32,034 nt of DNA from an uncultured Corynebacterium sp. (GCF_946222305.1 NZ_CAMIHZ010000027.1:1-32034), one strand, 5' to 3'; shown: positions 7,468 to 16,603, counted from the first letter of the stretch. Notes: a model not told the origin generated them from the sequence alone. Translations and numbers: made by a program.

Positions 7468-8475
7468 ATGCGAGAGTCACTGACCGTCGCCCAGGCCGGC
7501 GAAGCCCGCACCATCGCGGCCATCCGCACCGCAGCACCGAGTTCCCTCAATGGTGATGATGCAGCCGTACTGGAGGTCACCGCGCCAAACTCACGTCACG
7601 TGTGCTCCACGGACATCCTCGTGCAGGGGAGGCACTTCGATTTCCGCTATTCGCTGCCCCGCGAGGTTGGCATCAAAGCCGTGACACAGTCGTTCGCGGA
7701 CATCCAGGCGATGGGGGCACGGCCCACCGCTGTGCTGCTGGCCATTGCCACACCGGGGGATTTGCCGTTGCAGACAGTGGCGGATATCGCTGGTGGCATT
7801 CACGAGGCCGCTTCGCCATGGGCAGCTGAGCTCGTTGGTGGAGATGTCGTGAAATCCAAGGATCTCGTTATCTCTCTGACCGCCTTGGGCGAGCTCGCTG
7901 GCCCCGCCCCCGCACTCACCTTGGATGGCGCCGGCGTGGGACACCAAGTCATCGCTTCCGGGCACATCGGCTATTCCGCTGCGGGCCTGGCGATCCTCGA
8001 ACATTTCGGATCGCGCCGGGCTATTCCACAGGACGATGAGATCTTGCAGGAACTCGTGCAGTGGCACTGCGCACCCCACCTGCCCGTCGCACGCGGATCA
8101 GTAGCCCGGGCAGCGGGCGCGGCTTCTATGACCGATAATTCCGACGGTCTGATACGCGACCTCGGCCTCATCGCCGACCGTTCCGCCGTGTGCATCGATA
8201 TCGAATCCACCGCCATCGCCCCGGATAGCAAGCTGCTGCACGCCGCGGAATGTATCGGCGCGAATGCATGGAAATGGGTGCTCACCGGCGGGGAAGACCA
8301 CACCCTCTTGGGAACTACCGATACCCGCGTGCCTTCTGGCTTCAAAGCAATTGGCCGGGTTCGCAGCCTCACCAGCCAAGTGGCCGTCGACGTATTTGGG
8401 GAAAACACCGATGAAACAGCCGTGTTGGTGGATGGCGCCCGCCCTCAGTTCACGGAAGGATGGCAATCACTGTGA
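7468..8475 (+). CDS. thiL: Thiamine-monophosphate kinase
   Basis: Phosphorylates thiamine monophosphate to thiamine pyrophosphate. It has 335 residues. The N-terminal nucleotide and metal motif is NGDDAAVLEV; MTDNSDGLIRDLGLIAD matches the usual DISDGL motif; and TGGEDHTLLG matches the usual GEDYEL motif. A Shine-Dalgarno (AAAAGGAAAA) precedes the ATG. It is the first gene of a four-gene overlapping set with ung, a DAK-family gene and recG. Confidence 0.94.
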   Translation: MRESLTVAQAGEARTIAAIRTAAPSSLNGDDAAVLEVTAPNSRHVCSTDILVQGRHFDFRYSLPREVGIKAVTQSFADIQAMGARPTAVLLAIATPGDLPLQTVADIAGGIHEAASPWAAELVGGDVVKSKDLVISLTALGELAGPAPALTLDGAGVGHQVIASGHIGYSAAGLAILEHFGSRRAIPQDDEILQELVQWHCAPHLPVARGSVARAAGAASMTDNSDGLIRDLGLIADRSAVCIDIESTAIAPDSKLLHAAECIGANAWKWVLTGGEDHTLLGTTDTRVPSGFKAIGRVRSLTSQVAVDVFGENTDETAVLVDGARPQFTEGWQSL

Positions 8476-9254
8476 CGTACTCTGATTCTTTCGCTGGCCC
8501 TTCTTCTGCAGCTGGCCCTTCTTCTATTCCGACGCCCCGCATCCACCCCGGCTGGGACTTGCCTGGGTTGGACGAAGCATTCGCAGCCGCCTTCCACACC
8601 ACCCCGGCCTCCGACATCCTGCCCGCCCAGGAAAACATTTTGCGCGCGTTCGAGATGGACCCGAAAGACGTCCGCGTGCTCATCGTCGGCCAGGATCCAT
8701 ACCCCACACCCGGTCACGCTGTGGGCTTGAGTTTTGCGGTGGATCCCCTGCACGTCGGTGGGAAGCTGCCTAAATCGCTGGTCAATATCTTCAAGGAATA
8801 CTCCGAGGACCTCGATCTGCCGTACCCGACGAACGCGAATGCCGCCACCCTGCAACCGTGGATCGACGAAGGCGTGCTGTTGCTCAACCGCGTGCTCACC
8901 GTCGCCGCAGGTCAAGCCCACAGCCACGCCCGCTTGGGGTGGGAACAGGTCACAGAGGCGGCCGTCCGCCAAGTCGCGAACAACGAACACTTCGCAGCGA
9001 TTTTATGGGGCAAACCCGCCCAGCAGCTCGCACCCCTTATCGGGGAGCAGCGCTGCGTGATGTCCCCGCACCCTTCGCCGCTATCCGCCTACCGTGGCTT
9101 CTTTGGCTCCCGACCTTTTAGTAAGGTCAATGAGATTCTGCTTGCGCAAGGTGGTCAGCCTGTGGATTGGAACCTCGCGGATAGCAAAGCAGCGGGCGAT
9201 CGCGAACGAGCCGATCGCGAGACGAGGAACGGTCGAAGGGATGGCGGTAGTTGA
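8472..9254 (+). CDS. ung: Uracil-DNA glycosylase, family 1
   Basis: Removes uracil from DNA to begin base-excision repair. The catalytic water-activating motif GQDPYPTPGHAVGLSF and the DNA-binding motif HPSPLSAYRGFFGSRPFS are both intact. The GTG at 8472 overlaps the thiL stop by four bases (GTGA) and has GGAAGGA 11 bases upstream. The alternative ATG at 8460 would abut that same site with no spacing, so GTG is preferred. About 28 C-terminal residues form an acidic/basic tail beyond the catalytic domain, including two DRE-type repeats encoded by CGATCGCGA copies at 9197 and 9212. Confidence 0.95.
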   Translation: MTYSDSFAGPSSAAGPSSIPTPRIHPGWDLPGLDEAFAAAFHTTPASDILPAQENILRAFEMDPKDVRVLIVGQDPYPTPGHAVGLSFAVDPLHVGGKLPKSLVNIFKEYSEDLDLPYPTNANAATLQPWIDEGVLLLNRVLTVAAGQAHSHARLGWEQVTEAAVRQVANNEHFAAILWGKPAQQLAPLIGEQRCVMSPHPSPLSAYRGFFGSRPFSKVNEILLAQGGQPVDWNLADSKAAGDRERADRETRNGRRDGGS

Positions 9255-10762
9255 TGACAGCTGAAAATCACCCGGAGAAACCCCACCCAACACACCTCGA
9301 CGGTCACCTACTCGTTGAGTGGGCCGACCGCGCCGCCCGCGGACTCGCAGATGCCCAATCGGAAATCAACACGATCAACGTTTTTCCGATCCCCGATTCC
9401 GATACCGGTTCCAACATGGCCCACACTATGGCCAAGGCCGCGGAATCCACTCGCTTCGTTGACGCCAACGATGACAGCGCCGTCGCAAGTGCCTTGGCCT
9501 CGGGGGCCGTTCGCAACGCCCGCGGCAACTCCGGCCTCGTGATCAGCCAAGTCATGCGATCCCTATCTCAGATCGCAGCCACCGGGCCGGTCGACGCCGG
9601 CGCGGTGGCCACGATGCTGGAGCAATCCACAGAATACGTACGCGAAGCGATTTCCATGCCCGTGGAAGGGACGATCATCAGCGTATTGGACGCTGCCGCT
9701 CACGGTGCGCGGCGCGCTGTCGAAGCCGACAGCGACCTCGTGAAAACCGTCGCTGCAGTGGTCAGCTCCGCCGAAGAAGCCCTCGTGCGCACACCCGAGC
9801 AACTCCCAGTCCTGGCCGAAGCCGGAGTAGTCGATGCCGGAGGGCGTGGCTTTGTCGTCATGACCCAAGCGCTATTGGAAGTTCTCGGCGGACACAACGA
9901 TCACAGTTTGCTCGCATCCCTTCCACCAGCTCGCGTCAACCGTCCCCACACCACCACGCAACCCCACGCGGCCGCGTCCACCGAGCTGGAAGTCATGTTC
10001 TTCTTCGAATCCTCCGAAGACGATCCCGAAGCCAACGAGCTGCGTGCCTTTCTCGATGCCCATGGCAACAGTGTGATCATCGGCGCTCTCGACGACAACA
10101 GCATGACCGTCCACGTCCACTCCGCCCGCGCCGGGCGCATCATCGAAAAAGCCTTCTCGCTAGGTACAGTCAGCGACCTCAGAATCGAAGCGTTGCCCGC
10201 CGAGGGCGAATACACCGGGCAACCAGATCCCGCCATTCCCGCGCCAATCATCGCCCTCACCCCGCCCGGGGGAGCCGCCGACATGTTTGAAGCCGCAGGC
10301 GCGGTGAGCTTGGCGTCGAATGATAAAGAGGCAGTAAAAGAAGCCCTCCAGAAAGTCGGCCGCGAACCTGTCATCGTGCTAGCCAATGGCCGCGATACCA
10401 CCGCTCTGATGACCAGCGGGGCAGAGATCGACGTAATCAACACCGAGGCACTCGTCGGCGGACTTGCGGCACTAGCTGTCTACGATCCCGGCGCGGATTG
10501 GGACGACTGTGTGGAAGAGATGGTGGACGCGGTATCCGTGCAGCGCTGGATCAGTTGCGGGGCAAACAGTGCCGAAGACCGCATCGCCGGATTGCTCGAT
10601 GATGGGGGAGAGCTCGTCACTGTTTTGTACAGCGGCCCGCACGTCACCGAAGCCTCGGCGCAACAGATGATCGACCGGTTGCGCGAACGCTTCCCCGATG
10701 CAGAATTCGACCTGCACCAAGCAGACGACATGGGGCAGGATCTACAGATCGGGGTGGAGTAA
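9254..10762 (+). CDS. DAK2/DhaL-domain protein (YloV/FakA-like)
   Basis: A 502-residue protein whose N-terminal 200 residues form a DhaL-type nucleotide domain. NVFPIPDSDTGSNMAHTM carries the aspartates that bind Mg-ATP in this family. The remainder matches the layout of YloV/FakA proteins, in which FakA phosphorylates fatty acids held by a FakB partner. No fakB is in the window, so a fatty-acid kinase role is only a family inference. The ATG overlaps the ung stop (TGATG), and its own stop abuts the recG ATG, indicating an operon. Confidence 0.85.
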   Translation: MTAENHPEKPHPTHLDGHLLVEWADRAARGLADAQSEINTINVFPIPDSDTGSNMAHTMAKAAESTRFVDANDDSAVASALASGAVRNARGNSGLVISQVMRSLSQIAATGPVDAGAVATMLEQSTEYVREAISMPVEGTIISVLDAAAHGARRAVEADSDLVKTVAAVVSSAEEALVRTPEQLPVLAEAGVVDAGGRGFVVMTQALLEVLGGHNDHSLLASLPPARVNRPHTTTQPHAAASTELEVMFFFESSEDDPEANELRAFLDAHGNSVIIGALDDNSMTVHVHSARAGRIIEKAFSLGTVSDLRIEALPAEGEYTGQPDPAIPAPIIALTPPGGAADMFEAAGAVSLASNDKEAVKEALQKVGREPVIVLANGRDTTALMTSGAEIDVINTEALVGGLAALAVYDPGADWDDCVEEMVDAVSVQRWISCGANSAEDRIAGLLDDGGELVTVLYSGPHVTEASAQQMIDRLRERFPDAEFDLHQADDMGQDLQIGVE

Positions 10763-12967
10763 ATGCTTGGCTGGTTGGACAATGAGCCGCTGTCGCGAGT
10801 CATCAGCCCAGACCGGGCCCGCAAACTTGCGGGAAAGGCCAAACTGAAAACCGTCACCGACGCGGTGACGTTTTTCCCCAACCGCTACGTGCGCGCCAGT
10901 TTCCCCGACGCCCAAGACCTCATGTTTGAAGGCGAGATGTTCACCTGCATCGCCCGCGTCGACAGCGTGGAGGAGCGCGACAACACCTCCGGCCGAGGAC
11001 CGCGGAAATACCTGCGGGTGAAGATCACGACCGGCACCACGAAACTTTCCTTCGCCATGTTCGGAAACGTCCACGTGCACAAGCGGTGCCTCAAACCCAA
11101 AAACGTGCTGATGTTCTATGGCAAGCTCGGGCTGTTCCGAAACCAATGGGAGCTCAAAAACGTCTCCTACGTCAGCGTTTTCGTCCATTCCGAATCAGAG
11201 TTCGGTGCGTTTGGCCCGCTTAAGACTGTGGTGGATATTGCCGGCAGCGAGCGCAAAGCCATGGAAATTCTCAACCGTCCTTGGCTGCCGTTTTATCCGC
11301 GCCGGGTCGGAACCACGACCGCGGAGATGCTAGGCGTGATGGATCACGTGCTCGGGCGCATGGAAGAACCTGGCGAGGTTCTGCCCAGTCCCCGCGAAGC
11401 GCGCAACGCACCAGCCTGGCCAGTCGACGAGCACGGCGCACCCCTGGTGGACTTCGCCACCGCGCTGCGCCAGATCCACCGACCGCCCGTCGAGGGGCCT
11501 GAACCTGCTCGCACGCGGTTGAAGTTCAACGAGGCCTTGGAGTTGCAGTTGGTGATGGCGCTTCGCCGGTCCGACGCCACCCAGCGCTCCGCGATGAAGA
11601 TGCCCATTGGGGCAGCAGGATCCGACCGACAGGCTGTGGTGGATTCCCTGCCTTTCGAACTCAGCCCCGGCCAGCGGGATGCGAGCGCGGAGATCGCCGC
11701 CGCATTGGATTCGACCACCCCGGCCTCGCTGCTGCTGCAGGGCGAAGTCGGCTCGGGAAAAACGGTCGTGGCGCTGCTGGCGATGATGCAGGCCATTGAA
11801 GCGGGCTATCAGTGTGCCTTTATTGCCCCCACGGAAGTTCTCGCTGTGCAGCACGCGCGCACGTTGGTTGACCTGCTGGACCGCAGCGAGGTTGGCAAGC
11901 GCGTGGGCGTGACCGTGTTGACTGGTTCGCAGAAAACCGCGGAGCGCAAGGCCGCGTTGCTGGATATCGTCAGCGGTCAAGCCTCCATAGTGGTTGGCAC
12001 GCATGCCGTGATTCAAGAGACCGTGGAATTCTTCTCTCTGGGGTTGGTCATCGTTGACGAGCAGCACCGCTTCGGAGTCCGGCAGCGCGACCAACTGCGC
12101 AATAACTCCCCGGTGGATCGCACCCCACACATGATGGTGATGACGGCCACCCCGATTCCGCGCACCGTGGCAATGACGATGTTCGGCGATCTCACGCCCG
12201 TGCGCCTGCCTGGGCTGCCCACGCGTGAAAGCGGGGCCGCGCGCCAGGGAGTGGCGACAAACGTGGTGCCTCTGTCCAAACCGCGGTGGGTCGCCCGGGC
12301 GTGGCAGCGCTGCCGGGAAGAGCTGGACGCGGGGCGCCAAGCGTTTATCGTGGCCCCCAAGATCGAGGGCACGGCGGGTGTGGTGGAAACCGCAGAGCGG
12401 CTTAGCCGGACCGAATTGCGGGACTACCGCGTGGGATTGCTGCACGGCAGATTGCCTGCAGAAGAAAAAGACGAGGTCATGAGTGCTTTCGTGGCCGGAG
12501 ATATTGATGTATTGGTTGCGACGACGATCATTGAGGTTGGCGTCGATGTACCGAATGCGACCATGATGATCATCCTCGGTGCCGATGCCTTCGGGGTAAG
12601 TCAGCTGCACCAGCTGCGTGGTCGCGTGGGACGTGGTGAGCATGCGGGTCTGTGCCTGTTGTTCCCGTCCGATGAGTTAGTGTCCGAGTCCACAATGCAA
12701 CGCCTGCACGCGGTGGCGGAAACCAGTGATGGTTTCGAACTCGCGGAGTTGGATTTGAAGCAACGCACCGAGGGCGATGTGCTGGGTGCGGACCAGTCGG
12801 GTTCTCGGGTGCGCCGGTCCACGCTGCTGGACCTCACCGAAGACGAATTCATTATCAACCAAGCACGCGACTACGCGGAGGCCTTGGTGCGCTTCGACGA
12901 AGCTCGCGCCCGCGCACTTGTGGTGGATATTGAAGTCGAAGAGCAGGACTACATCGAACGGCACTAG
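10763..12967 (+). CDS. recG: ATP-dependent DNA helicase RecG
   Basis: A branch-migrating helicase that remodels stalled forks and recombination intermediates. It has 734 residues. An N-terminal wedge/OB region is followed by helicase motifs: Walker A GEVGSGKT (about residue 327), DEQHRFG (about 432), TATPIPRTVAMTMFGD, and the motif VI region QLRGRVGRGEHAGLCLL. It directly follows the DAK-family stop codon without a gap. Confidence 0.97.
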   Translation: MLGWLDNEPLSRVISPDRARKLAGKAKLKTVTDAVTFFPNRYVRASFPDAQDLMFEGEMFTCIARVDSVEERDNTSGRGPRKYLRVKITTGTTKLSFAMFGNVHVHKRCLKPKNVLMFYGKLGLFRNQWELKNVSYVSVFVHSESEFGAFGPLKTVVDIAGSERKAMEILNRPWLPFYPRRVGTTTAEMLGVMDHVLGRMEEPGEVLPSPREARNAPAWPVDEHGAPLVDFATALRQIHRPPVEGPEPARTRLKFNEALELQLVMALRRSDATQRSAMKMPIGAAGSDRQAVVDSLPFELSPGQRDASAEIAAALDSTTPASLLLQGEVGSGKTVVALLAMMQAIEAGYQCAFIAPTEVLAVQHARTLVDLLDRSEVGKRVGVTVLTGSQKTAERKAALLDIVSGQASIVVGTHAVIQETVEFFSLGLVIVDEQHRFGVRQRDQLRNNSPVDRTPHMMVMTATPIPRTVAMTMFGDLTPVRLPGLPTRESGAARQGVATNVVPLSKPRWVARAWQRCREELDAGRQAFIVAPKIEGTAGVVETAERLSRTELRDYRVGLLHGRLPAEEKDEVMSAFVAGDIDVLVATTIIEVGVDVPNATMMIILGADAFGVSQLHQLRGRVGRGEHAGLCLLFPSDELVSESTMQRLHAVAETSDGFELAELDLKQRTEGDVLGADQSGSRVRRSTLLDLTEDEFIINQARDYAEALVRFDEARARALVVDIEVEEQDYIERH

Positions 12968-12995
12968 TTACACTCTCGCTCATGGGGTCCAACTT

Positions 12996-13032
12996 CGCCC
13001 ACGAGGTACAACCGCGCCCACGAGTACCAACC
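12996..13032 (+). repeat. Imperfect direct repeat upstream of the biotinyl-domain gene
   Basis: CGCCCACGAGGTACAACC (12996-13013) is followed by CGCCCACGAGTACCAACC (13015-13032), one almost exact copy after another. It lies between recG and the preferred start of the next gene. If the upstream ATG at 12982 is used, it encodes part of the N-terminus. Confidence 0.6.
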
Positions 13033-13062
13033 CATCCCGCTCCAGGGGCTAAAGTGAGCCCT

Positions 13063-13362
13063 ATGAATATTCACGCTCCCTTCGCCGGCATCGTGCGTTT
13101 CCTCGTCGCTGACGGCACCATCGTCACCACAGGGCAAGAGTTGGCGATCGTGGAAGCAGTGAAACTTGAAGCCCCCGTGCTGGCTCCGGGGCCAGGTCGC
13201 GTCGTCCGCACTATCCATGATGACTTCGTGGACGTGGCGGGTGGGGACATCCTCATGCAGCTCGAACCGGAGCATTGCAGAGAGTCCGAGTCCTCACGCA
13301 ATCCATCGCCCGCCGCCACCCCTGCACCACAGACCCCTACACCCGAGGAGGACCAGTCATGA
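13063..13362 (+). CDS. Stand-alone biotin/lipoyl-attachment domain protein
   Basis: A 99-residue protein that is essentially one biotinyl/lipoyl domain, starting MNIHAPFAGIVRFLV. The modified residue should be Lys34 in EAVKLEAPV, a variant of the classical EAMKM site. A low-complexity Pro/Thr tail follows. Such free carriers serve carboxylases, but no partner is nearby. Two starts are possible: ATG 13063, with TAAAGT (13050-13055) 7 nt upstream, and ATG 12982, with TACACT (12969-12974) also 7 nt upstream, which adds 27 residues. The shorter form begins exactly at the domain. Its stop overlaps the rsmD start (ATGA). Confidence 0.8.
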   Translation: MNIHAPFAGIVRFLVADGTIVTTGQELAIVEAVKLEAPVLAPGPGRVVRTIHDDFVDVAGGDILMQLEPEHCRESESSRNPSPAATPAPQTPTPEEDQS

Positions 13363-13934
13363 CCCGCATCATCGCCGGCACAGCCCGCGGCCGGAAAATC
13401 GCGGTTCCCAGTGAAGGCACGCGCCCGACCAGCGACCGCGCCCGCGAAGGGTTATTCAGCTCCCTCGAAGCCCGGTTCGGCTTGGCCGACGAGGTTGTCC
13501 TCGACCTGTTCGCCGGTTCTGGCGCTCTCGGCTTGGAAGCGGCTTCCCGCGGCGCAGCAGAGGTCACGCTGGTCGACAACAACCCTCGCGCGGCTAAGAC
13601 CATCATCGCCAACGCCAAAGTCGTCGACGACCACCCATCGGTCCGAGTCGTGGAGGCCAAAGCGTCGGTATTCGTAGCTGGCGCACAGCGCAACCACTAC
13701 ACCATGGTGCTGGCCGATCCGCCTTATGATCTTTCTGATGACGCCGTCGCGGACATGGTTGAAGCCCTCATACCGCTGCTCGCCGAAGATGCCGTCGTGG
13801 TTGTGGAGCGCCACAGCGAATCGGCGGAAACCGCTTGGCCCCAAGGGTTCGAGACCACGGGACAGAAATTGAAGAAGCGCACGTTCGGTATCGCCCGATT
13901 CGATATGGCGATCTGGCGAGGCCGCGATCACTAA
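13359..13934 (+). CDS. rsmD: 16S rRNA (guanine966-N2)-methyltransferase
   Basis: An SAM-dependent rRNA methyltransferase of 191 residues. It begins MTRIIAGTARGRKIAVP, typical of RsmD, with a SAM-binding region DLFAGSGALGLEAASRG and the catalytic motif ADPPYDL. The reading frame extends upstream to 13275, but the ATG at 13359 has a good ribosome site (GAGGAGGA, 13345-13352) and overlaps the preceding stop. It neighbours coaD, the usual pairing. Confidence 0.94.
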   Translation: MTRIIAGTARGRKIAVPSEGTRPTSDRAREGLFSSLEARFGLADEVVLDLFAGSGALGLEAASRGAAEVTLVDNNPRAAKTIIANAKVVDDHPSVRVVEAKASVFVAGAQRNHYTMVLADPPYDLSDDAVADMVEALIPLLAEDAVVVVERHSESAETAWPQGFETTGQKLKKRTFGIARFDMAIWRGRDH

Positions 13935-13937
13935 GGC

Positions 13938-13943
13938 TAGGTT
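13938..13943 (+). promoter_or_regulatory. Candidate -10 box for a leaderless coaD transcript
   Basis: TAGGTT is 7 nt before the coaD ATG, just after the rsmD stop, with no convincing Shine-Dalgarno. Co-transcription with rsmD is also possible. Confidence 0.35.
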
Positions 13944-13950
13944 GGAACAC

Positions 13951-14433
13951 ATGCGAGCAGTTTGCCCGGGGTCGTTTGACCCCATCACTCTTGGTCATCT
14001 GGATATCTTCACCCGCGCCGCCACGCAGTGGGATGAGGTCACCGTGCTGGTGACGTACAACCCCAACAAGAACGGGTTGTTCACCGCCGAAGAGCGTGTT
14101 GAGTTGATTGAAAAATCCATCGCTGCCCTTCCGAACGCGCCGCAGAACATTACCGTGGATGTCTGGGACAAACTTCTGGTGGATTACCTCAACGCTCACG
14201 ACATCAAGGCGATGGTTAAGGGACTGCGTAGCTCCCTCGACTATGAGTACGAGCTGCCGATGGCACAGATGAATCAGCGCTTGTCCAGTGCTGATACCTT
14301 CTTCCTGCTCACCAAACCAGAATATGGCTACATCTCGTCCACGCTGTGCAAGGAAGTCGCTAAGTACGGTGGCGATATTTCCGGATTGTTGCCAGCCCCC
14401 GTTGTCGAGGCCGTCCAAGCGAAGTTCAACTAA
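13951..14433 (+). CDS. coaD: Phosphopantetheine adenylyltransferase
   Basis: Catalyses the penultimate step of coenzyme A synthesis. It has 160 residues, the normal size. The nucleotidyltransferase motif is PGSFDPITLGHLDIFTRA, and EYGYISSTLCKEVAKYGGD is the second signature (ISSTxxKE). A TTG at 13942 is in frame, but the ATG at 13951 gives the conserved N-terminus. Confidence 0.96.
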   Translation: MRAVCPGSFDPITLGHLDIFTRAATQWDEVTVLVTYNPNKNGLFTAEERVELIEKSIAALPNAPQNITVDVWDKLLVDYLNAHDIKAMVKGLRSSLDYEYELPMAQMNQRLSSADTFFLLTKPEYGYISSTLCKEVAKYGGDISGLLPAPVVEAVQAKFN

Positions 14434-14508
14434 TTTTCACCTAAAACTTCACCTGTTTCTGGTGTGTCACGGTGCAACAGATGTGACTAATGGTGCAAGA
14501 TGGACGCC

Positions 14509-15231
14509 ATGTACAAAACTTTCCAGGGTATGGACGACCTCCAGCAAATGGTGGAACAGGCATACGGCGTGCCGATGACCTCCAATTGCATGGTTCCTCG
14601 ACGTGAAGTGCTGGACATTCTCGACGAGATGCGCAACGCTATCCCCATCGAACTCGACGATGCCCAGGATGTACTGGACCATCGCGACGACATCATCGGC
14701 GATGCGCAAGACCGCGCGGACCGCACCATTAGGGATGCCGAAGCTGACCGCGACGCGATCCTGGAAGATGCGCGTGCGCGCGCCGACGAGATGCTGCGCG
14801 ACGCTGAAGACCGCGCGAACGCCACCGTCGCACAGGCCGAGGATCAGGCCGATCGTCTGGTCACTGATGCTCGCCGTGAATACGAACAAACCACCTCCCG
14901 CGCTGCAGACGAAGCAGACCGCTTGGTCGCCGAGGGTAACGCTTCCTACCAGCGTTCCGTGGATGAAGGTATTGCCGAGCAGCAGCGCCTAGTCAGCGAT
15001 TCTGAGGTTGTCCGCAGCGCCGAGGCGGAAGCCAAGCGCATCGTGGAATCCGCCCACGCCGATTCCGACCGCCTGCGCACCGAATGCGACCGCTACGTGG
15101 ACTCCACCCTGGCCACGTTCGAAGAGTCGCTATCCAACACCCTGCGCACCGTCGGCCGGGATCGCGCCGCCCTGCGCAAGGGCGCTGGCGCTGCCGGTTA
15201 CCGTTCTGACCGCGATGCGGGTAGAAATTGA
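14509..15231 (+). CDS. sepIVA: SepIVA-like coiled-coil protein (DivIVA family)
   Basis: A 240-residue protein with a conserved N-terminal part (GVPMTSNCMVPRREVLDILD, then ELDDAQDVLDHRDDI) and a long Ala/Asp/Arg-rich coiled coil (about residues 55-215). This matches the mycobacterial SepIVA family, a DivIVA-like septum and membrane-domain regulator, also encoded near rnc. The ATG at 14509 is chosen because it gives the family-type start MYKTFQGMDDL; an ATG at 14500 would add three residues. Neither has a strong Shine-Dalgarno. Function is by homology. Confidence 0.8.
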   Translation: MYKTFQGMDDLQQMVEQAYGVPMTSNCMVPRREVLDILDEMRNAIPIELDDAQDVLDHRDDIIGDAQDRADRTIRDAEADRDAILEDARARADEMLRDAEDRANATVAQAEDQADRLVTDARREYEQTTSRAADEADRLVAEGNASYQRSVDEGIAEQQRLVSDSEVVRSAEAEAKRIVESAHADSDRLRTECDRYVDSTLATFEESLSNTLRTVGRDRAALRKGAGAAGYRSDRDAGRN

Positions 15232-15235
15232 GGGT

Positions 15236-15772
15236 ATGAGCAACCCTTTCATCCTTGATGTACAGGACATCCCCACCGGGTTAACCGAGCCCGTCGACAC
15301 TTCCGGCCCCTCGCCTGTGCGCTGGGGTGGCAACATGATTGCCGTGGAAGAGGGTCAGCCCGTGGAAGTTCACGGCACCCTGTCCAACTTGGGCGAAGCC
15401 GTCATGGTGCGCGCCACCGTGACGGGTGAAGCGCAGGGCAAATGCGGCCGCTGCCTGCAGAACATCACCACCGAATTCGCGTACGACATCAACGAGGTCT
15501 TCGGATTCGCGCCAGACTTCATCTCTGGTGACGACGCTGACGACGAAGAAGATGAGCCACTGCTGGTCGAGGACAACACCATCGACATCACCCAGCTGGT
15601 GCTCGACGAGGCTGGGCTTTCCGTCCCCTTCAATCCCACCTGCGAGGATTACGACGTCGACTGCAGCGAAGACACCCCCGAGCCAGACGGTGTGGTCGAG
15701 GAGATGGAACAAGAAGACAAGCCTGACCCACGCTGGGCAGGCCTAGAGAAATTCAAGCTAGGGGAGGAATAG
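15236..15772 (+). CDS. DUF177 (YceD-type) protein
   Basis: A 178-residue protein of the DUF177 family, with KCGRCLQNI in the middle and two later cysteines in PTCEDYDVDC. YceD proteins are linked to 23S rRNA and ribosome metabolism and are commonly encoded beside rnc, as here. It starts five bases after the sepIVA stop; a GAGG immediately upstream is too close to be ideal, so an in-frame ATG at 15215 cannot be excluded. The family's usual C-terminal GLC motif is not seen. Confidence 0.85.
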   Translation: MSNPFILDVQDIPTGLTEPVDTSGPSPVRWGGNMIAVEEGQPVEVHGTLSNLGEAVMVRATVTGEAQGKCGRCLQNITTEFAYDINEVFGFAPDFISGDDADDEEDEPLLVEDNTIDITQLVLDEAGLSVPFNPTCEDYDVDCSEDTPEPDGVVEEMEQEDKPDPRWAGLEKFKLGEE

Positions 15773-15775
15773 TCC

Positions 15776-16570
15776 TTGGCTCGCAAACGTCGCCTCACTG
15801 GCGAAGCAGCCCTCAACGCGGCCTACAACAAAACTGATCACGAACCATTGCGCCAAGCGTGGGGCGTCGATATCAGTGACGACTACCTGCGCCTCGCCCT
15901 GACCCACCGCAGCTTCGCCAACGAAAACGACAACCTGCCGAACAACGAACGGCTGGAATTCCTGGGCGATGCCGTATTGGGACTCACCGTGGCCGAACAG
16001 CTGTACCGGCAATTCCCCAACCGCACGGAATCCGAGATCTCCAAAATGCGCGCCGGCGTAGTGAATATGTATGCCCTCGCAGACGTGGCCCGTGAACTTA
16101 ACCTCGGCCCTAATATTTTGCTTGGACGAGGGGAAATGCGCACCGGCGGAGACGACAAGCACTCCATCCTCTCCGATACGGTCGAAGCGATCCTCGGCGC
16201 TATTTACCTCGAGCACGGCTTCGCCACAGCTCGCGAAACAGTCCTGCGCATCTTCAGCGATCGGATCACCGAAGCCCCCACGGTCGGTCTCACCATGGAC
16301 TGGAAAACCGTGCTGGTGGAAAAGCTCTCGGACCTCAAGCTCGGCGATGCGGTGTATGCCTCGCACGGCGAGGGCCCGGAACACAACCAGACGTTCTATG
16401 CTCAACTGGCCATCACCTCGAAGCGACTGCCCACCGACGGTGCAACACCAACGCCGGATTCGATCCCTGAAGATGAGGTCTACCTGCGCACGACCGGCCA
16501 GGGCCACACCAAGAAAGAAGCCGAGCACGCTGCCGCTAAGGCTGCCGTCTCCGAGCTCAACAAGCGCTAA
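15776..16570 (+). CDS. rnc: Ribonuclease III
   Basis: Cleaves double-stranded RNA in rRNA and mRNA processing. It has 264 residues. The signature NERLEFLGDAVLG (about 57-69) is complete, with the second metal-site region DTVEAILGAIYLEHG; a C-terminal double-stranded-RNA-binding domain ends with KKEAEHAAAKAAVSEL. The start is TTG, supported by GGGGAGGA about 8 bases upstream and only three bases after the DUF177 stop. Confidence 0.96.
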   Translation: MARKRRLTGEAALNAAYNKTDHEPLRQAWGVDISDDYLRLALTHRSFANENDNLPNNERLEFLGDAVLGLTVAEQLYRQFPNRTESEISKMRAGVVNMYALADVARELNLGPNILLGRGEMRTGGDDKHSILSDTVEAILGAIYLEHGFATARETVLRIFSDRITEAPTVGLTMDWKTVLVEKLSDLKLGDAVYASHGEGPEHNQTFYAQLAITSKRLPTDGATPTPDSIPEDEVYLRTTGQGHTKKEAEHAAAKAAVSELNKR

Positions 16571-16603
16571 CTTTTCGCTGCCAACCCGCACTTCGTTATC
16601 GCC

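Noticed and set aside
11330..12643. Long open frame on the minus strand (437 codons) opposite recG
   Set aside because: It is the antisense shadow of recG, which has all helicase motifs. The antisense translation has no domain character and no promoter.
15008..15235. Upstream extension of the DUF177 frame
   Set aside because: This part lies over the sepIVA-like gene in another frame; its translation is Pro/Ala-rich and not family-like.
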